Source: Podarcis raffonei (lineage: Eukaryota > Chordata > Lepidosauria > Squamata > Lacertidae). From it: a stretch of 64,000 nt of DNA. The translations under genes were made by a program, and so were the position numbers. Below are positions 39,916 to 50,802 of the stretch, one piece after another. The stretch is from assembly GCF_027172205.1 (NCBI RefSeq), contig NC_070618.1, positions 6,144,001 to 6,208,000 on the forward strand, read 5' to 3'. Position 1 is the stretch's first letter; each line of letters opens with the position of its first letter. The notes beneath the pieces are model-generated. The model was not told where the DNA came from. It searched no databases and saw only the letters and a list, made by a program, of their open reading frames with translations.

Positions 39916-40285
39916 TTTCATTTTGAAAGGCACAGGGGCAGAGCTGGCAAAATAATACAGTGGTACCTCGGGTTACATACACTTCAGGTTACAGACTCCG
40001 CTAACCCAGAAATAGTACCTTGGGTTAAGAACTTTGCTTCAGGATGAGAACAGAAATCACGCAGCGGCAGCGGGAGACCCCATTAGCTAAAGTGGTGCTT
40101 CAGGTTAAGAACAGTTTCAGGTTAAGAATGGACCCCCGGAATGAATTAAGTACGTAACCAGAGGTACCACTGTAATAAAAACAACAATAATAATAATGTT
40201 TTGCTTTGAAAGGCGCAGGGACAGGGCTGGTGAAATACTACTACTACTACTACTACTAATAATAATAATAATAATGACGCAGCAC
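39755..40285. repeat. Tandem array of about 75-80 bp units with (AAT)n spacers
   Basis: Four units sharing TTTTGAAAGGCACAGGGGCA at about 39,764, 39,845, 39,920 and 40,204, each followed by an AAT (or ACT) run. A MITE is inserted in the third spacer. It lies in SLC25A51 intron 1. Confidence 0.8.
39958..40172 (+). mobile_element. Tigger/pogo-like MITE inside the tandem array
   Basis: Ends CAGTGGTACCTCGGGTTAC / GTAACCAGAGGTACCACTG, TA flanks. Confidence 0.85.
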
Positions 40286-40959
40286 TGCCTCAAAAGTGTG
40301 GGAACACCCCTACCCAAAAAAACCCCACATAATTTTGTGCACAAAGGAGGCTAGTTCCATAAGGGACATTTCCTTTATTTGTTATGGTAGGCATGTGTTA
40401 GCAATACATATAATACATTTGTGGGGAGGGAACCTCAAAGAGAAATATTTTGATTCCCAAATGAATTTGAAGAGGATTTCCTTCCTGCCAACTTGCAGGG
40501 CTAAGGCTGCTTGGTAGCCATAAAGAAGCTGGCAAAAGAACTTTGGTTGAGGGTGGGGGGTGCCGGGAGGGGAGGAGAAACAGAATATATATATGCACGT
40601 GAATGGAGGATTTTCAATACAATGACTAACCTGTACTAACATTCGCTTTTCATCAGGTGAGTCATAAGGTCCAGACATGCAAAATCTTATGTACGCCTCT
40701 GTTATACCCAATTGCAATTCAATGTATTCCTGTTGTGTTTTATGATTTCCCTGATATTGTAAGTGAGCCAGAACTGGTCTGTGACCGAAATAATAAAAAA
40801 TTCAATTCAATTCAACACCAGCACAGAGGGCATTGGCTTTCCACACCAGGGCTAAAAAGGATCGCAAACTCAAATCTTTCCACAAAAGTAGTTGGTCAGA
40901 TTTTTCTGCCTTCCTCACAGCAGCTCAATTCTTCACAAACCAGCCAGACTGTGTGCACA

Positions 40960-41075
40960 GTTTAAAGCACCCCCCCAAAATAATTCTGGGCACTGTAGTT
41001 TGTAGAGGGTTGCTGAGAATTGTAACTCTGTGAAGAGTAAACTACAGAATTCTTTGAGGGAAGGATGTGCTTTAA
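40960..41075. mobile_element. MITE (AATTCTGGGCACTGTAG type)
   Basis: Palindromic AATTCTGGGCACTGTAGTTT / AAACTACAGAATTCTTTGAG. Same family as 60712-60838. Confidence 0.6.
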
Positions 41076-41215
41076 AGGTCTAGTGTATATGCAGCCTCAT
41101 CACCAAAGGATGAAAAGAGGGGTTTGGAGCAAAACGGCTGGGTTCCCTCCCCATTTCAGAAGTGGAAAGAGAACAGCTGTAGTACTACTTGTCAGGAAGA
41201 GGGCAGAGGCCTGGG

Positions 41216-41471
41216 CAGGAGTTGGCAAGGTTTACCCCGCCTGGGCTGGTTCACTCCAGCGGAGATACCTCTATGAGCCAGATTTCCGGCGTCTGCATCG
41301 GCGCAGACGCGATTTCTGGCGCCACGGAAGCGAGTCCCCGTGCTGTGCCAGTTTAGCACAGTGCACGGGGACTCACTGAGCAGGCTGCTTGGTTTGGGGG
41401 CAGCTCGTGGACCGGTTAAACAACCCCCATGGGCCTCTTGTGGTCCCTGGGCCTTTGGTTGCCGACCCCTG
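41216..41471. mobile_element. hAT-like MITE
   Basis: Ends CAGGAGTTGGCAAGG / CTTTGGTTGCCGACCCCTG. 8-bp flanks GGCCTGGG and GGCTGGGG. Confidence 0.7.
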
Positions 41472-41714
41472 GGCTGGGGAATGGAGAAGGAACCTGTGGC
41501 AGATGAAGGCTACTACAAGGAAATAGGAACTTAACAGACTGAGGAAAATAAAGTAGAAGTTTTAAAATGCTGACTGCTGCTTCTGTTCAGTCAACCAGGA
41601 ATGTGTTTGGGTGGCAAGATTTAAGACGCACCAGCAGCAGTTTCCTGCAACTTGTGTCCTGATGCACAGAAAATGAAATATATTTATCACATGATTGGTG
41701 GCAATAGTGATCTG

Positions 41715-41875
41715 CTTAGTCCGAGAATATATGAGGAATGACTCAGTTGGCAGAGCACGAGCCTCTTCATCTCAGGATTTGAACCCCACATTGGGTGGAA
41801 GATTCCTGTGTTGCAAGGGGGTTGGACTACATGACCGTCATGGTCCCAAGAAGTCTGTGATTCTGCAGTGCAGAT
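41715..41875 (+). mobile_element. tRNA-headed SINE with CR1-like tail
   Basis: CAGTTGGCAGAGCACGAG (A box) and GGATTTGAACCCC (B box), followed by GCAAGGGGGTTGGACTACAT and GTCTGTGATTCTG. Confidence 0.65.
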
Positions 41876-43097
41876 TTGTTATTGACTGTTACAGTTTAAA
41901 CATCGAAAAAGAATGAGTAATGGATTTGAAGGAGCTGCTTAAAAGGAAAATGCTGTTAGTTTAAATAAAAATGGAGCTTTTCCTGGCTAGGCCCCAACTC
42001 TTTTAACCAGATGCAAATACTTGGTTGCTACGTGGGTAGACTCTTGTAGATGAGAAAAATTCCTCAGATAGTAAACGAACTTTGCGCCGGTTGCTGGAAA
42101 TATATAAATGTAGCCGCCAGCTGAACCACCTTGGGGGTACAGTTCTGTAAGTGGGGTGTCGCTGGGGGGGAAGGCCCTCTCTCTGATTTCTAACCACTTC
42201 ATCTCAGTTGACAGAAGGGCCTCTTCAGATGATTATAATGCAAGGACAGATTGATGTGGAAGCAAAGATTCTTCCAGGTACCCAAGCCTCAAGTTATGCC
42301 GTATTGGATAATCTTGTTACTAGCCTGTGCAATAGAGTAGAGCATCTTGGACCAGCCATTTCTCCCTTTCCCAACTGCCACTCCAGATACTGCCCATAAA
42401 GTACACAAACATTCCCAGTGCTTCTCTTTTTAACATGCCCTTTAAGACTCTGCCTTCTTTGTGAAAGTGATTATTTGGAGAAAGTTGTTTACCTAGAGCT
42501 CTGCAAGAAAAAAGTAAGAAAATGAAACTGTTTGGGAACTATGGTGAAACTTGGAAGCAATTTATCTGTTTGCTGAGCTGAGTGAAGTGCGAGTAGATAA
42601 AAGAAGATAGCAAGCAGTAAGAAAGGGAACTAGGCTTGCAGGGTTCTGTTTCTCTTTTTGAAGAGAATGGTTTGCATTATACATGTTTTCTGTCCATGGA
42701 AGACTTAACTTTTCTTCCCAGTTACCTTCTGTAATTAAATGCACTATGAATTTTATGATAATGGTCCCTGCCAGAGAAACCTGAAATTAACTTTGTGTGG
42801 ACCTAAGATAGTGCTGTGTGAAATGCAGAAATTAAATTCCATCCTAAAAAATCCAGACATGGGGTGTCAGTTGAGATGGGATGAGGTGAAGATTGCCTAA
42901 GCTGATCAGACTACTAAAAATTATTTTAAACTTTTCTTTGCTGACTTCAATATAAATATTTTCAGGGCGGTTCATACTATTACGGGGAAAATAGTTGACC
43001 CAGACATGTCCATATATGTGGGGGTGTGTGAGTTTTCAATTTTAAACAAATCCATCCAAATTATTTAAATTCGATACATTTTCCCAAAAAGTAATTA
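41876..43097. other. SLC25A51 intron 1, nothing recognised
   Basis: Unique-looking AT-rich intron. No coding or known repeat. Confidence 0.3.
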
Positions 43098-43356
43098 CTG
43101 TATTTTTCGCTCTATAAGACGCACCAGACCACAAGACGCACCTAGTTTTTGGAAGAGGAAAACAAGAAAAAAAATATTCTGAATCTCAGAAGCCAGAACA
43201 GCAAGAGGGATCGCTGCGCAGTGAAAGCAGCAATCCCTCTTGCTGTTCTGGCTCCTGGGATAGCTGCGCAGCCTGCATTCGCTCCATAAGACGCATACAC
43301 ATTTCCCCTTACTTTTTAGGAGGGAAAAAGTGAGTCTTATAGAGCAAAAAATACGG
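43098..43356. mobile_element. TA-flanked foldback MITE (CCGTATTTTTCGCTC type), short form
   Basis: 259 bp, the same length as, and close to the reverse complement of, the copy at 28012-28270. TA on both sides. Confidence 0.85.
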
Positions 43357-43669
43357 TAGGTTTCCCACTCCTGTTGCAAGCATATGTCCATTAAATTCCT
43401 GAGGTTACTGCTTCATTCTTCTTTGATCACCTTCTCAACCTTCTATTAGTTTTAATCCATTTTCATAGCCAGCCAATTTTGGCTCAGACATGTCCTCAAT
43501 GCTTTTAAAGCCAGATGTTCCCCTTTTACTCAGTGTTTAGGGTAGCTTGGGTCTTTCAGGGGGGGGGGAATGCGTAGCAAAGTACATAAAACTAAGCCGA
43601 GTTATGTACAGCTTTGTTCACTCTTTTTGTAGGAGAAGAGAAGTCAACTGTGAAGAGAGAACAAGCAGC

Positions 43670-44551
43670 ATGATGGATTCAAAAGACCTTGTCCTGAACA
43701 AATCAACGGCAGACCAAGTCGGTCACCGCATTGTAAAAGTTAGCTCAGGCAAACATTACTTCTGTGGCTATTGTGCAGCCATCACAAATGTTGCCGTCAC
43801 CTTCCCCGTCCAGAAAGTCCTCTTTCGGCAGCAGTTGTATGGCGTACGAACCAGAGATGCGGTACGTCAGCTGCAGAAAGATGGGCTCAGGAATCTGTAC
43901 CGTGGGATCCTTCCACCGCTCATGCAGAAGAGCACAACCCTGGCAATCATGTTCGGCCTGTATGAGGACCTGTCCTCCGTACTCCTGAGGCACATGAGTG
44001 CGCCTGAAATTTTGACCCGCAGCTTGGCAGCCGTGCTCGCTGGGACCACGGAAGCGGTCCTGACCCCCTTTGAGCGCGTTCAGACACTTCTGCAGGACTA
44101 CAAACATCACGACAAATTTACAAACACTTACCAGGCATTCAGAGTTCTCCGAGACCATGGGGCCAGGGAATATTACCGGGGGTTAGTGCCAATCCTCCTC
44201 CGGAACGGCCCTAGCAATGCTCTCTTTTTCGGTCTCAGAGGACCTATCAAGCAGTGTTTGCCTGAAGCCACAACTTACAGTACTCACTTGATCAATGATT
44301 TTATTTGTGGAGGTCTGTTGGGTGCTATGCTGGGATTCCTCTTTTTCCCACTGAACGTAGTAAAAGCTCGCATGCAGTCACAAATCGGCGGGGAATTCCA
44401 GTCTTTTCCCAAGGTTTTCATGAAGATTTGGCTGGAGCGTGACAGGAAAGTGACGCACCTCTTCCGAGGCGCCCATCTGAATTATCACCGGTCTCTGATT
44501 TCTTGGGGAATTATCAATGCGACATACGAATTCTTGCTCAGATTATTGTGA
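43670..44551 (+). CDS. SLC25A51: SLC25A51, mitochondrial NAD+ carrier
   Basis: Inner-membrane carrier that imports NAD+ into mitochondria (SLC25 family, formerly MCART1). Single coding exon; acceptor ttctttttgtag-type tract ends at 43632 and ATG is at 43670. The next codon is also ATG, as in the human protein, which also begins MMDS. 293 aa against 297 in human. Three carrier repeats: repeat 1 about 28-107 with an atypical signature [11 protein letters not shown] at 45-55; repeat 2 about 112-197 with [11 protein letters not shown] at 132-142; repeat 3 about 205-293 with [11 protein letters not shown] at 226-236. The C-terminus ([20 protein letters not shown]) is almost identical to human. The N-terminal 28 residues are variable. 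No breaks. The gene sits between FBXO10 (divergent) and DCAF10 (convergent). Confidence 0.97.
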   Translation: MMDSKDLVLNKSTADQVGHRIVKVSSGKHYFCGYCAAITNVAVTFPVQKVLFRQQLYGVRTRDAVRQLQKDGLRNLYRGILPPLMQKSTTLAIMFGLYEDLSSVLLRHMSAPEILTRSLAAVLAGTTEAVLTPFERVQTLLQDYKHHDKFTNTYQAFRVLRDHGAREYYRGLVPILLRNGPSNALFFGLRGPIKQCLPEATTYSTHLINDFICGGLLGAMLGFLFFPLNVVKARMQSQIGGEFQSFPKVFMKIWLERDRKVTHLFRGAHLNYHRSLISWGIINATYEFLLRLL

Positions 44552-46580
44552 AAAGTGCTTGTGGAGTTCATTTTCTCAGTTGGGCGCCAGACAAACACAG
44601 AACTGTCAATTTCCAGTGAGAAATCAAACACACTAATAACACTGAACTCCAGCATAATAGTTAATCCGTAGGTAAAAATGCCAGTTTTAAACAGTGCCTA
44701 CTTAGCTCAAAATGTATTCAGTCATATTAATGGCCTTTCAATCTGTGGGTGCGAGTGAACTGAATGGCTAGAACAATCGTTTGAAAAGTTTCCTCGGATA
44801 TGCCTGAAGATGGATTCATTTGCTCCAGATCACCGTCAACTATTCTCACACTCCTGGTGATCAAAAGAATGCACTTTGAAGAAATGTGTAAATGGGCGGA
44901 AAACTGATATTTAATTTGTCGCTTGGCCCTTTTGGAACAAACAGTGGCATGCTGTAATAAACTCCCAAGATGTTTCAAGACTCCCCTTCCCCACTTTTTA
45001 AAAAATTATTCTTCCTTGAGCAGAGACTGCCAAATTTTGAAGAGAAACCCTTTTCCCCAAACCTTAAGGTTCTGTAAAAGTTGTCAAATAGCTTTTGCTA
45101 GACTGTTGATGCAAATGACACCTTGTCGAGATTTCGTATTAAATTTCAGAAACTGAATTCACTGTAAGCTGAGCGGTGGGAGTATCTGTTTAAAAATAAA
45201 TAGGTGTGTGTGTTGCTGGAAAGGTGAGGAAAGCTTTTAAGTGCCCTTCATGTTACACTGCCACCTGACTTGTCAATGTGGTCTTTTGTGTGGCTCTTTA
45301 TACTACTAAGTTTTGTTGCAAGTGAATATACTTCTCCAAAGGGTTGCTTTAGGAAGGATGGTGCGAATGACAATTGGTGCAATCCAACCAAAATTATGCA
45401 TTTTCCCCATTGAATTCTCTCCCCCTCCCCCCGGTGATATTTAAACTGCTTTAGCTTTTTCGGTGGGTTGTGGTCTATTTGTTAATACTTTCTACAATTC
45501 TGGCATAGCTAATTGGTATTCGGATCTGAAATGTTATGTGCTGTCACCTAAACTTTGAATACTCTAGTTAAGCAAGGCTTCGTGTGCTTGAATGAAAATG
45601 ACTTACCCAGGTATTGCAATTTTCAGGCTATTTCACTGTGGTTGAAAAAGGAATTTAAACAGCTCCTTTCACACGCTGCTCAGGCTTGTTTTATGTTGGG
45701 AATGTGCCTCACGCACGGCCCCCTCACCTGTATCTCATTCAGTATAGACTCAATACAGGTAGGTCCAGTTCATGAGTTCCGTCCACTCACTTTACAACAG
45801 AGAAGTTGTTGACTCAGGCCTTGCTTCATATAAATCTATATATATATAAAACTCGCATCAGGCGTGCGAACTGGCTGATTGTTCGGTACGAAGGACCATG
45901 CATGTGTGTAAAAAGGACATAAGCTTCTGCAAGCTGATTTTCTGTGTTTATTCAATCATGCTAATAAACATTTCTCTGCGCATTGGAATTCAGGTAAAAA
46001 GCAAAAGAACAGAAGCAACCTAAGAGGTTTCAAGTCAGAGAGGAAAGCATGTCTGAATACCAAAATAATGCTCTTAATGGGGTGGGGGAGGGTGAAATTA
46101 TTTTGTATGGGTTTTTTTTAAAATGCAAATAGGAGTTAATATTTTCCTTATTTGTAGTACACAGGAAAGCTTTCCCTAGCTGAATTGATAATCCTCCAAG
46201 TGTTTATCCTCAGAGTGAGGGTTTTTTTTTAAAGTGGAACTAATATCTCACTATTGAGATGGTGTGGTGTTTTTTGTTTCGTTTTTTACTTTATGTTGCC
46301 TGGTGTCAACCTGAAAATTGCCCGTCAGCAGCAGTTTGTGAACCTATTTATCCTATTTCTTGATTCTTGTACTGTACCGGTGTATGCTGTTTAGCCTCAC
46401 AGATTGCCAAGCACAAAATGAAAGAATGTTTGATATTTTGAATGTTGTGATTATCTGCATTTAAATAAAATGTCTGTTGGAATGTTTAGCTGGTAAAATC
46501 TGATTTTACCAGTGTGTTTTTTTATTTTTTTGATATCTTTCCCTTGATGGAATAAACAAACATGAATTTATTTGCTGCAA
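44552..46580 (+). other. SLC25A51: SLC25A51 3' UTR
   Basis: Repeat-poor, AT-rich sequence directly after the stop codon. Two AATAAA signals lie at 46464-46469 and 46551-46556, the first followed by GT-rich sequence. A perfect 10-bp stem with 3-nt loop (CTGGTAAAAT-ctg-ATTTTACCAG) lies at 46490-46512 between them. A short TA repeat is at about 45835-45850. Confidence 0.65.
46464..46556 (+). terminator. Tandem poly(A) signals of SLC25A51
   Basis: AATAAA at 46464 and again at 46551. A T-rich/GT-rich stretch follows the first. These are the last plus-strand hexamers before the spacer fills with decayed repeats. Confidence 0.5.
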
Positions 46581-47205
46581 TGAAGTAGACTAGCATTTTT
46601 CAAACATTATCTTACAAGTTCAGTCCATGTGAGATTAGAAGTATCTTGAACACTTGAAAAAGGAAGGCAATGAATAAGATTGTTCTTGTTCTCAGACTTC
46701 CCTTTTTTCTTCTCAATTTATATTGCATTGTTAGAAAATAATTGCATAAATAGCATAATGTCCACGAATGAGTTTTAGGGTGCAGAATCCTGCATAACAA
46801 CATGGCGGAGTAGAGACTATACTACCATATTTAGGATTACAGTCACAGGTAACTTTCTCAGTAATAATAGCCATAGCCATCAGCTGGGCAATAACACAAG
46901 AGTTAGGTACCACCATGGTAATTGTCTGCCTCTTGCCCAGTTCATGGGGTTCAAATCTCACTACAGCCTCGCTGAAGTTAGAACAAAGCCCTTGCTCAAC
47001 AAAGTCTTGGCTACATTCAGCAGGAAGGTTGGTAGTACAATAGCTTTGTAAACAAGCATTTTGGTTTCCCTGTGAATGCCCTGGTCCTCAAACACTCTGC
47101 ACTTCAATCAGGAGAAAGCTGTACTCACAGAGCTCAGGCAATGCTGGATTTCGTCTTCCAAAGCAACTACTCTATTCCGAACTTAAAAATGGTAAGTGTA
47201 ATGCT
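46581..47205. other. Convergent spacer, nothing firm
   Basis: AT-rich. The last part (from about 47,080) may be upstream LINE sequence but is too decayed to assign. Confidence 0.3.
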
Positions 47206-47545
47206 GGTGGTCAACAAAAGAGGTTTAAAGACTGTCTCAAGGCAAATATACAAAAATGTAGTATAAACAGCAACAACTGAGAACCACTGCTCCAATTAGA
47301 GACCAGCCTTTACGAAAGGTGTCGTGGGCTTTGAAGATGCTCAAACTCTGGATGAAAGGGAGAAAGGTGCTAAGAGGAAGGGACGCTTGGCAAACCCTCA
47401 CCGTGATCAACTCCCGCTGGAAATGTCCCCACTGTGGAAGGATGTGTGGATCCAGAATTCGCCTCCACAGTCATGGACTCGCTTTTAAAACCGTATATGT
47501 AAGACAATCTTACTCGGCTACGGATGATTGCCAGAGAAGAAAGAA
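47206..47545 (+). mobile_element. Decayed LINE ORF2 C-terminus with zinc-finger motif
   Basis: WKCPHCGRMCGSRIRLHSH gives a Cys2-His2-like knuckle near the end of a LINE-type frame. Upstream sequence reads CTTTACGAAAGGTGTCGTGG and downstream GACAATCTTACTCGGCTACG, which I recognise from vertebrate LINE 3' ends. Clade not settled. Confidence 0.5.
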
Positions 47546-48585
47546 GACATTCAGCAAAACAGATGCATCCATTTTCTTCTGGAAACTGGTTGTTTCAGTA
47601 CTTGGAAAAGCTTCACTCTGGAGAATGCAGATATCTATTTGCTGCCATCAAAACCATGGAAGGGGTATTTAGGTGAAGCTTAGAGTTTACTTGGCTGAAT
47701 TCACCATCATTGCATCTGCTCTCTTGTTGCTCAGAATTCCCCACCAAAACTTGGAGACACCTGGAGTTCGCCCCCAGGTAGAGGATATCCAAGAGCTAAT
47801 TTTTCTGGCAACTCACACAAATCAAATCTCAGTACAGTCTTCAGCTCAGGGTTCTGCTGAATAATACAAGCCATTGCAACTTAATTCAGAGCACAGTTGT
47901 AACACGTTTATTATGCAAGCAAGATAAGCCAATGAAACATTAACATCACTCTTACAGGAATAAATACAAGTTTTTCCAGCCAGCTCTTGGAAGTGCGCTG
48001 TATTTAAAGCTCACAGCTATTATTATGAAATTTTAAGAATGTTAAAAATACATGCGCAAGTGTACTTCTGCATTATATATTTTTTATGCCAAATGAGAAA
48101 ATTATTGTATACCAATAAGTTGTTGCCACAGATCCATTATAAGATCAAACAAGGCACCATGGGTGGCTTCGGTTGCTTATCCCACATTCCAGGACCACCT
48201 TCAGCCTTGTAGGATTTTATTATAGTGACTTGAAAATTTCACCCAACACTTTGCTGAAATGATTGCTTATGGAGGGGGAAAAGCCCTTTCTATACCAGCA
48301 TTAATCTTTCAACCCAATCCAATGCATAGAAGCCCCACTACGTTCAACAGTGCTTATACCACAGTAAGTGTGCACACAACTTAAGTATTTGCTTTTCCTT
48401 TTACAAATGTATTCACAAAATCCTTCCTCAAAATGTGCAAAAGTATTTCAGTATTGATTGTTCAAGTGTTCGCAGAGACTGTCTGCCTATAACATCCAAT
48501 AATAGTGGTATTTGATAGTTGACATGCAAGAAATAATAGCTGAGGTTATTGGCCCCTAGTCTGCTGTGATAATGGTACAGTGGCT
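47546..48585. other. Convergent spacer, nothing recognised
   Basis: AT-rich with no supported feature. Confidence 0.3.
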
Positions 48586-48589
48586 TTCA

Positions 48590-48592
48590 TGC

Positions 48593-48623
<31 letters not shown>

Positions 48624-48690
48624 TATTATTATATTTTATTTTATACCCCACCCATCTGGCTGGCTTTCCCAGGGTGGCCTCCAGGAAACA
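48590..48690 (-). mobile_element. L2/CR1-like LINE 3' tail with (ATT)n
   Basis: ATT run at 48594-48632, then ACCCCACCCATCTGGCTGGC. Confidence 0.75.
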
Positions 48691-48795
48691 GAAATGGACT
48701 CTCACAGGAGATAAACCATTTAAACGTATGGAGTGTAGAAAGAGTTTTCCTCAGTGTTAACTCTTCACATCAACAAACTCATGTTAGGGGGAAAT
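48691..48795 (+). pseudogene. C2H2 zinc-finger gene fragment
   Basis: Reads WTLTGDKPFKRMECRKSFPQ, then a stop, then a frame with TSTNSC; compare THTGEKPFKCMECGKSFSQ followed by LTSHQQTH. The linker TGDKPF and CRKSF are clear. The first Cys of the finger is replaced by Arg and a stop lies soon after. About one finger is left. Confidence 0.6.
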
Positions 48796-49680
48796 CAATG
48801 TTAAATTCATGAAGTGTATATGTGATGTTCTGGTATTTAATGAAGGTAACATCTCACAAACTAAGGTGTCATGTAGAGTATGACTATTGAGTGATGGTGG
48901 TGAGTGACGTTGGGCAGAGACTCAAATGAATTTTGGTCTTCAGCAAATATTTCTGAGTAACATTTTCTACGTTGCTTCCTTTGCAAAGGAACTTTGGTGG
49001 GTTTGCCACAGGGGGTCTGTGCAATAGTATGCAGGATTCTGTGGTATGTTCCATGGCGCATACCCATTTCAAAGAGAGTTTTATTGGGTGTCACAATTTT
49101 GAATGGAGAATGCCCTCCGGCAAATCCAACACTCGCACACTGCTGATCTTTTTCTGTAATGTACAATTGTGGTCGTCAAATTGTCTTTCAGGAAAGCTTG
49201 TCCATGCTTACTGATAGTTTCACCAAGGTTAAAGGGGGGGGGGGTGCAGAACGCCTAGCTTTTAAAATGTGAATGGTGAAGTTGGTGCAATCGACAAACT
49301 TTGAATATTTGCATTTTTTCATTTCTGGTCATTTTGAGCCCATTTGATATCAGTGCAACAAGTTAGTTAGGGGCAATCTCATTGAGGATGACTAACTTGC
49401 TTGCAAATTGGAGTTGCAATGTGCTTTCTTAGTAAGGTTGGACTAGATTCCCTTTGGAATCATAGCTCCACAATTCTAAGCTGGCTGAGAATTAAGTATG
49501 ACCTCTAGTGGGGTTTTTTGAAAAGTGCACCATCTGTTCAATACTGCGCTCCCTGGACCAGCACAACAGCTACCAGCTTCAGATTACATTAGCAGTGGTT
49601 TTTGGTAAACGTTCTATAGGTTTTGCTGTTCTTCCAAAATATAGCTAGTTAATTTGCTTCTGGCCAGGCAGGCATGCTTC
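48796..49680. other. Convergent spacer, unassigned
   Basis: A 101-codon minus-strand open frame (48861-49166) has no recognised domain. CR1-tail scrap at about 49,435-49,480 (AAGGTTGGACTAGATTCC). Confidence 0.3.
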
Positions 49681-50075
49681 TTTGTTGTTTAGTCGTTTAG
49701 TCGTGTCTGACTCTTTGTGACCCCCTGGACCAGAGCACTTCCACTGCCTCCCGCAGTTTGGTCAAACTCATGCTGGTAGCTTCGAGAACACTGTCCAACC
49801 ATCTCGTCCTCTGTCGTCCCTTCTCCTTGTGCCCTCCATCTTTCCCAACATCAGGGTCTTTTCCAGGGAGTCTTCTCTTCTCATGAGGTGGCCAAAGTAT
49901 TGGAGCCTCAGCTTCGGGATCTGTCCTTCCAGTGAGCACTCAGGGCTGATTTCCTTAAGAATGGAGAGGTTTGATCTTCTTGCAGTCCATGGGACTCTCA
50001 AGAGTTTCCTCCAGCACCAGAATTCAAAAGCATCAGTTCTTCGGCGATCAGCTTCTTTAGGTTTCTGGTATTCTG
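49681..50075 (-). mobile_element. Bov-B (RTE) LINE 3' end
   Basis: Minus strand reads RVPWTARRSNLSILKEISPE, LRLQYFGHLMRREDSLEKTL and RWLDSVLEATSMSLTKLREA. Short 5'-truncated copy of the family at 30.6 kb. Confidence 0.92.
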
Positions 50076-50654
50076 CAGGAATTAAAAGGTGACAATGCTT
50101 TCAAAGCATATGTGTGTGTGCATTTCACACTTCAAAATCACAAACAGAATTGCTAAAGCTTTAGTTGTGTGTCCTAATATATACCGTAAATGTATAGGAA
50201 TAATGCAAGGTCAACCTAACAATAAAACACTTGGCGTTAACCCATAACTTCGTTTACATCCAGATTTCATGCATGTTTTCTTAGAGCCACTGATTTCTGA
50301 GGAACTTTGAATAAATAAGCATAAAATAGGGATTGCTCTCAATGCTGTGTTTTATAACCGGAGAACAATTTAGCTATTTCGGTATGAATTTTTTCTTAAC
50401 TGAGGGATGGAAAGTTTTTCCTTTCCTGAGGACAATGTTAGTTTCTACTAAGCCAGAGTAAAATTAACCTTAAAATGTTCTCACTATGAATTTTTGCACC
50501 TCAGTTAAAAAAGAAAAAACCAAGATGGGGTGATATTGCAAGATGCATTTTGAGAGCACTAGTTTCCTAACGGAATATAATTACAAGGCGTATAAATCAG
50601 TTACAAGCCACTGAAAAAGTTTGTAGTGAAGATTACACACTACTGATTCTAGAA

Positions 50655-50749
50655 TGTATTTTAATTAATTGACTGTGCAATTTTATGTGCTGTGCTATTT
50701 TTACCTGTTGTTAGCCACTCTGAGCCCGGCTTTGGCCGGGGATGTGGGA

Positions 50750-50802
<53 letters not shown>
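50655..50802 (+). mobile_element. LINE 3' tail with (ATCT)n microsatellite
   Basis: TTGTTAGCCACTCTGAGCCC and GCTTTGGCCGGGGATGTGGG followed by an ATCT run from about 50,754 to 50,801. Confidence 0.7.

Larger units (their letters stand above)
39425..43653 (+). other. Possible spliced uORF in the SLC25A51 5' UTR
   Basis: If the exon ending at 39439 splices directly to 43633, an ATG at 39425 reads MKPRREKRSQL and stops at 43651-43653, 16 nt before the main ATG. The first five codons lie in exon 1 and the rest in exon 2. It would be an upstream ORF able to reduce or regulate main ORF initiation. It depends on the start site lying 5' of 39425 and on no intervening exon. Confidence 0.4.

Noticed and set aside
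48861-49166. 101-codon minus-strand open frame in the convergent spacer
   Set aside because: No recognised domain, no splice context or start signal. The His-rich end and position suggest chance or old repeat sequence.
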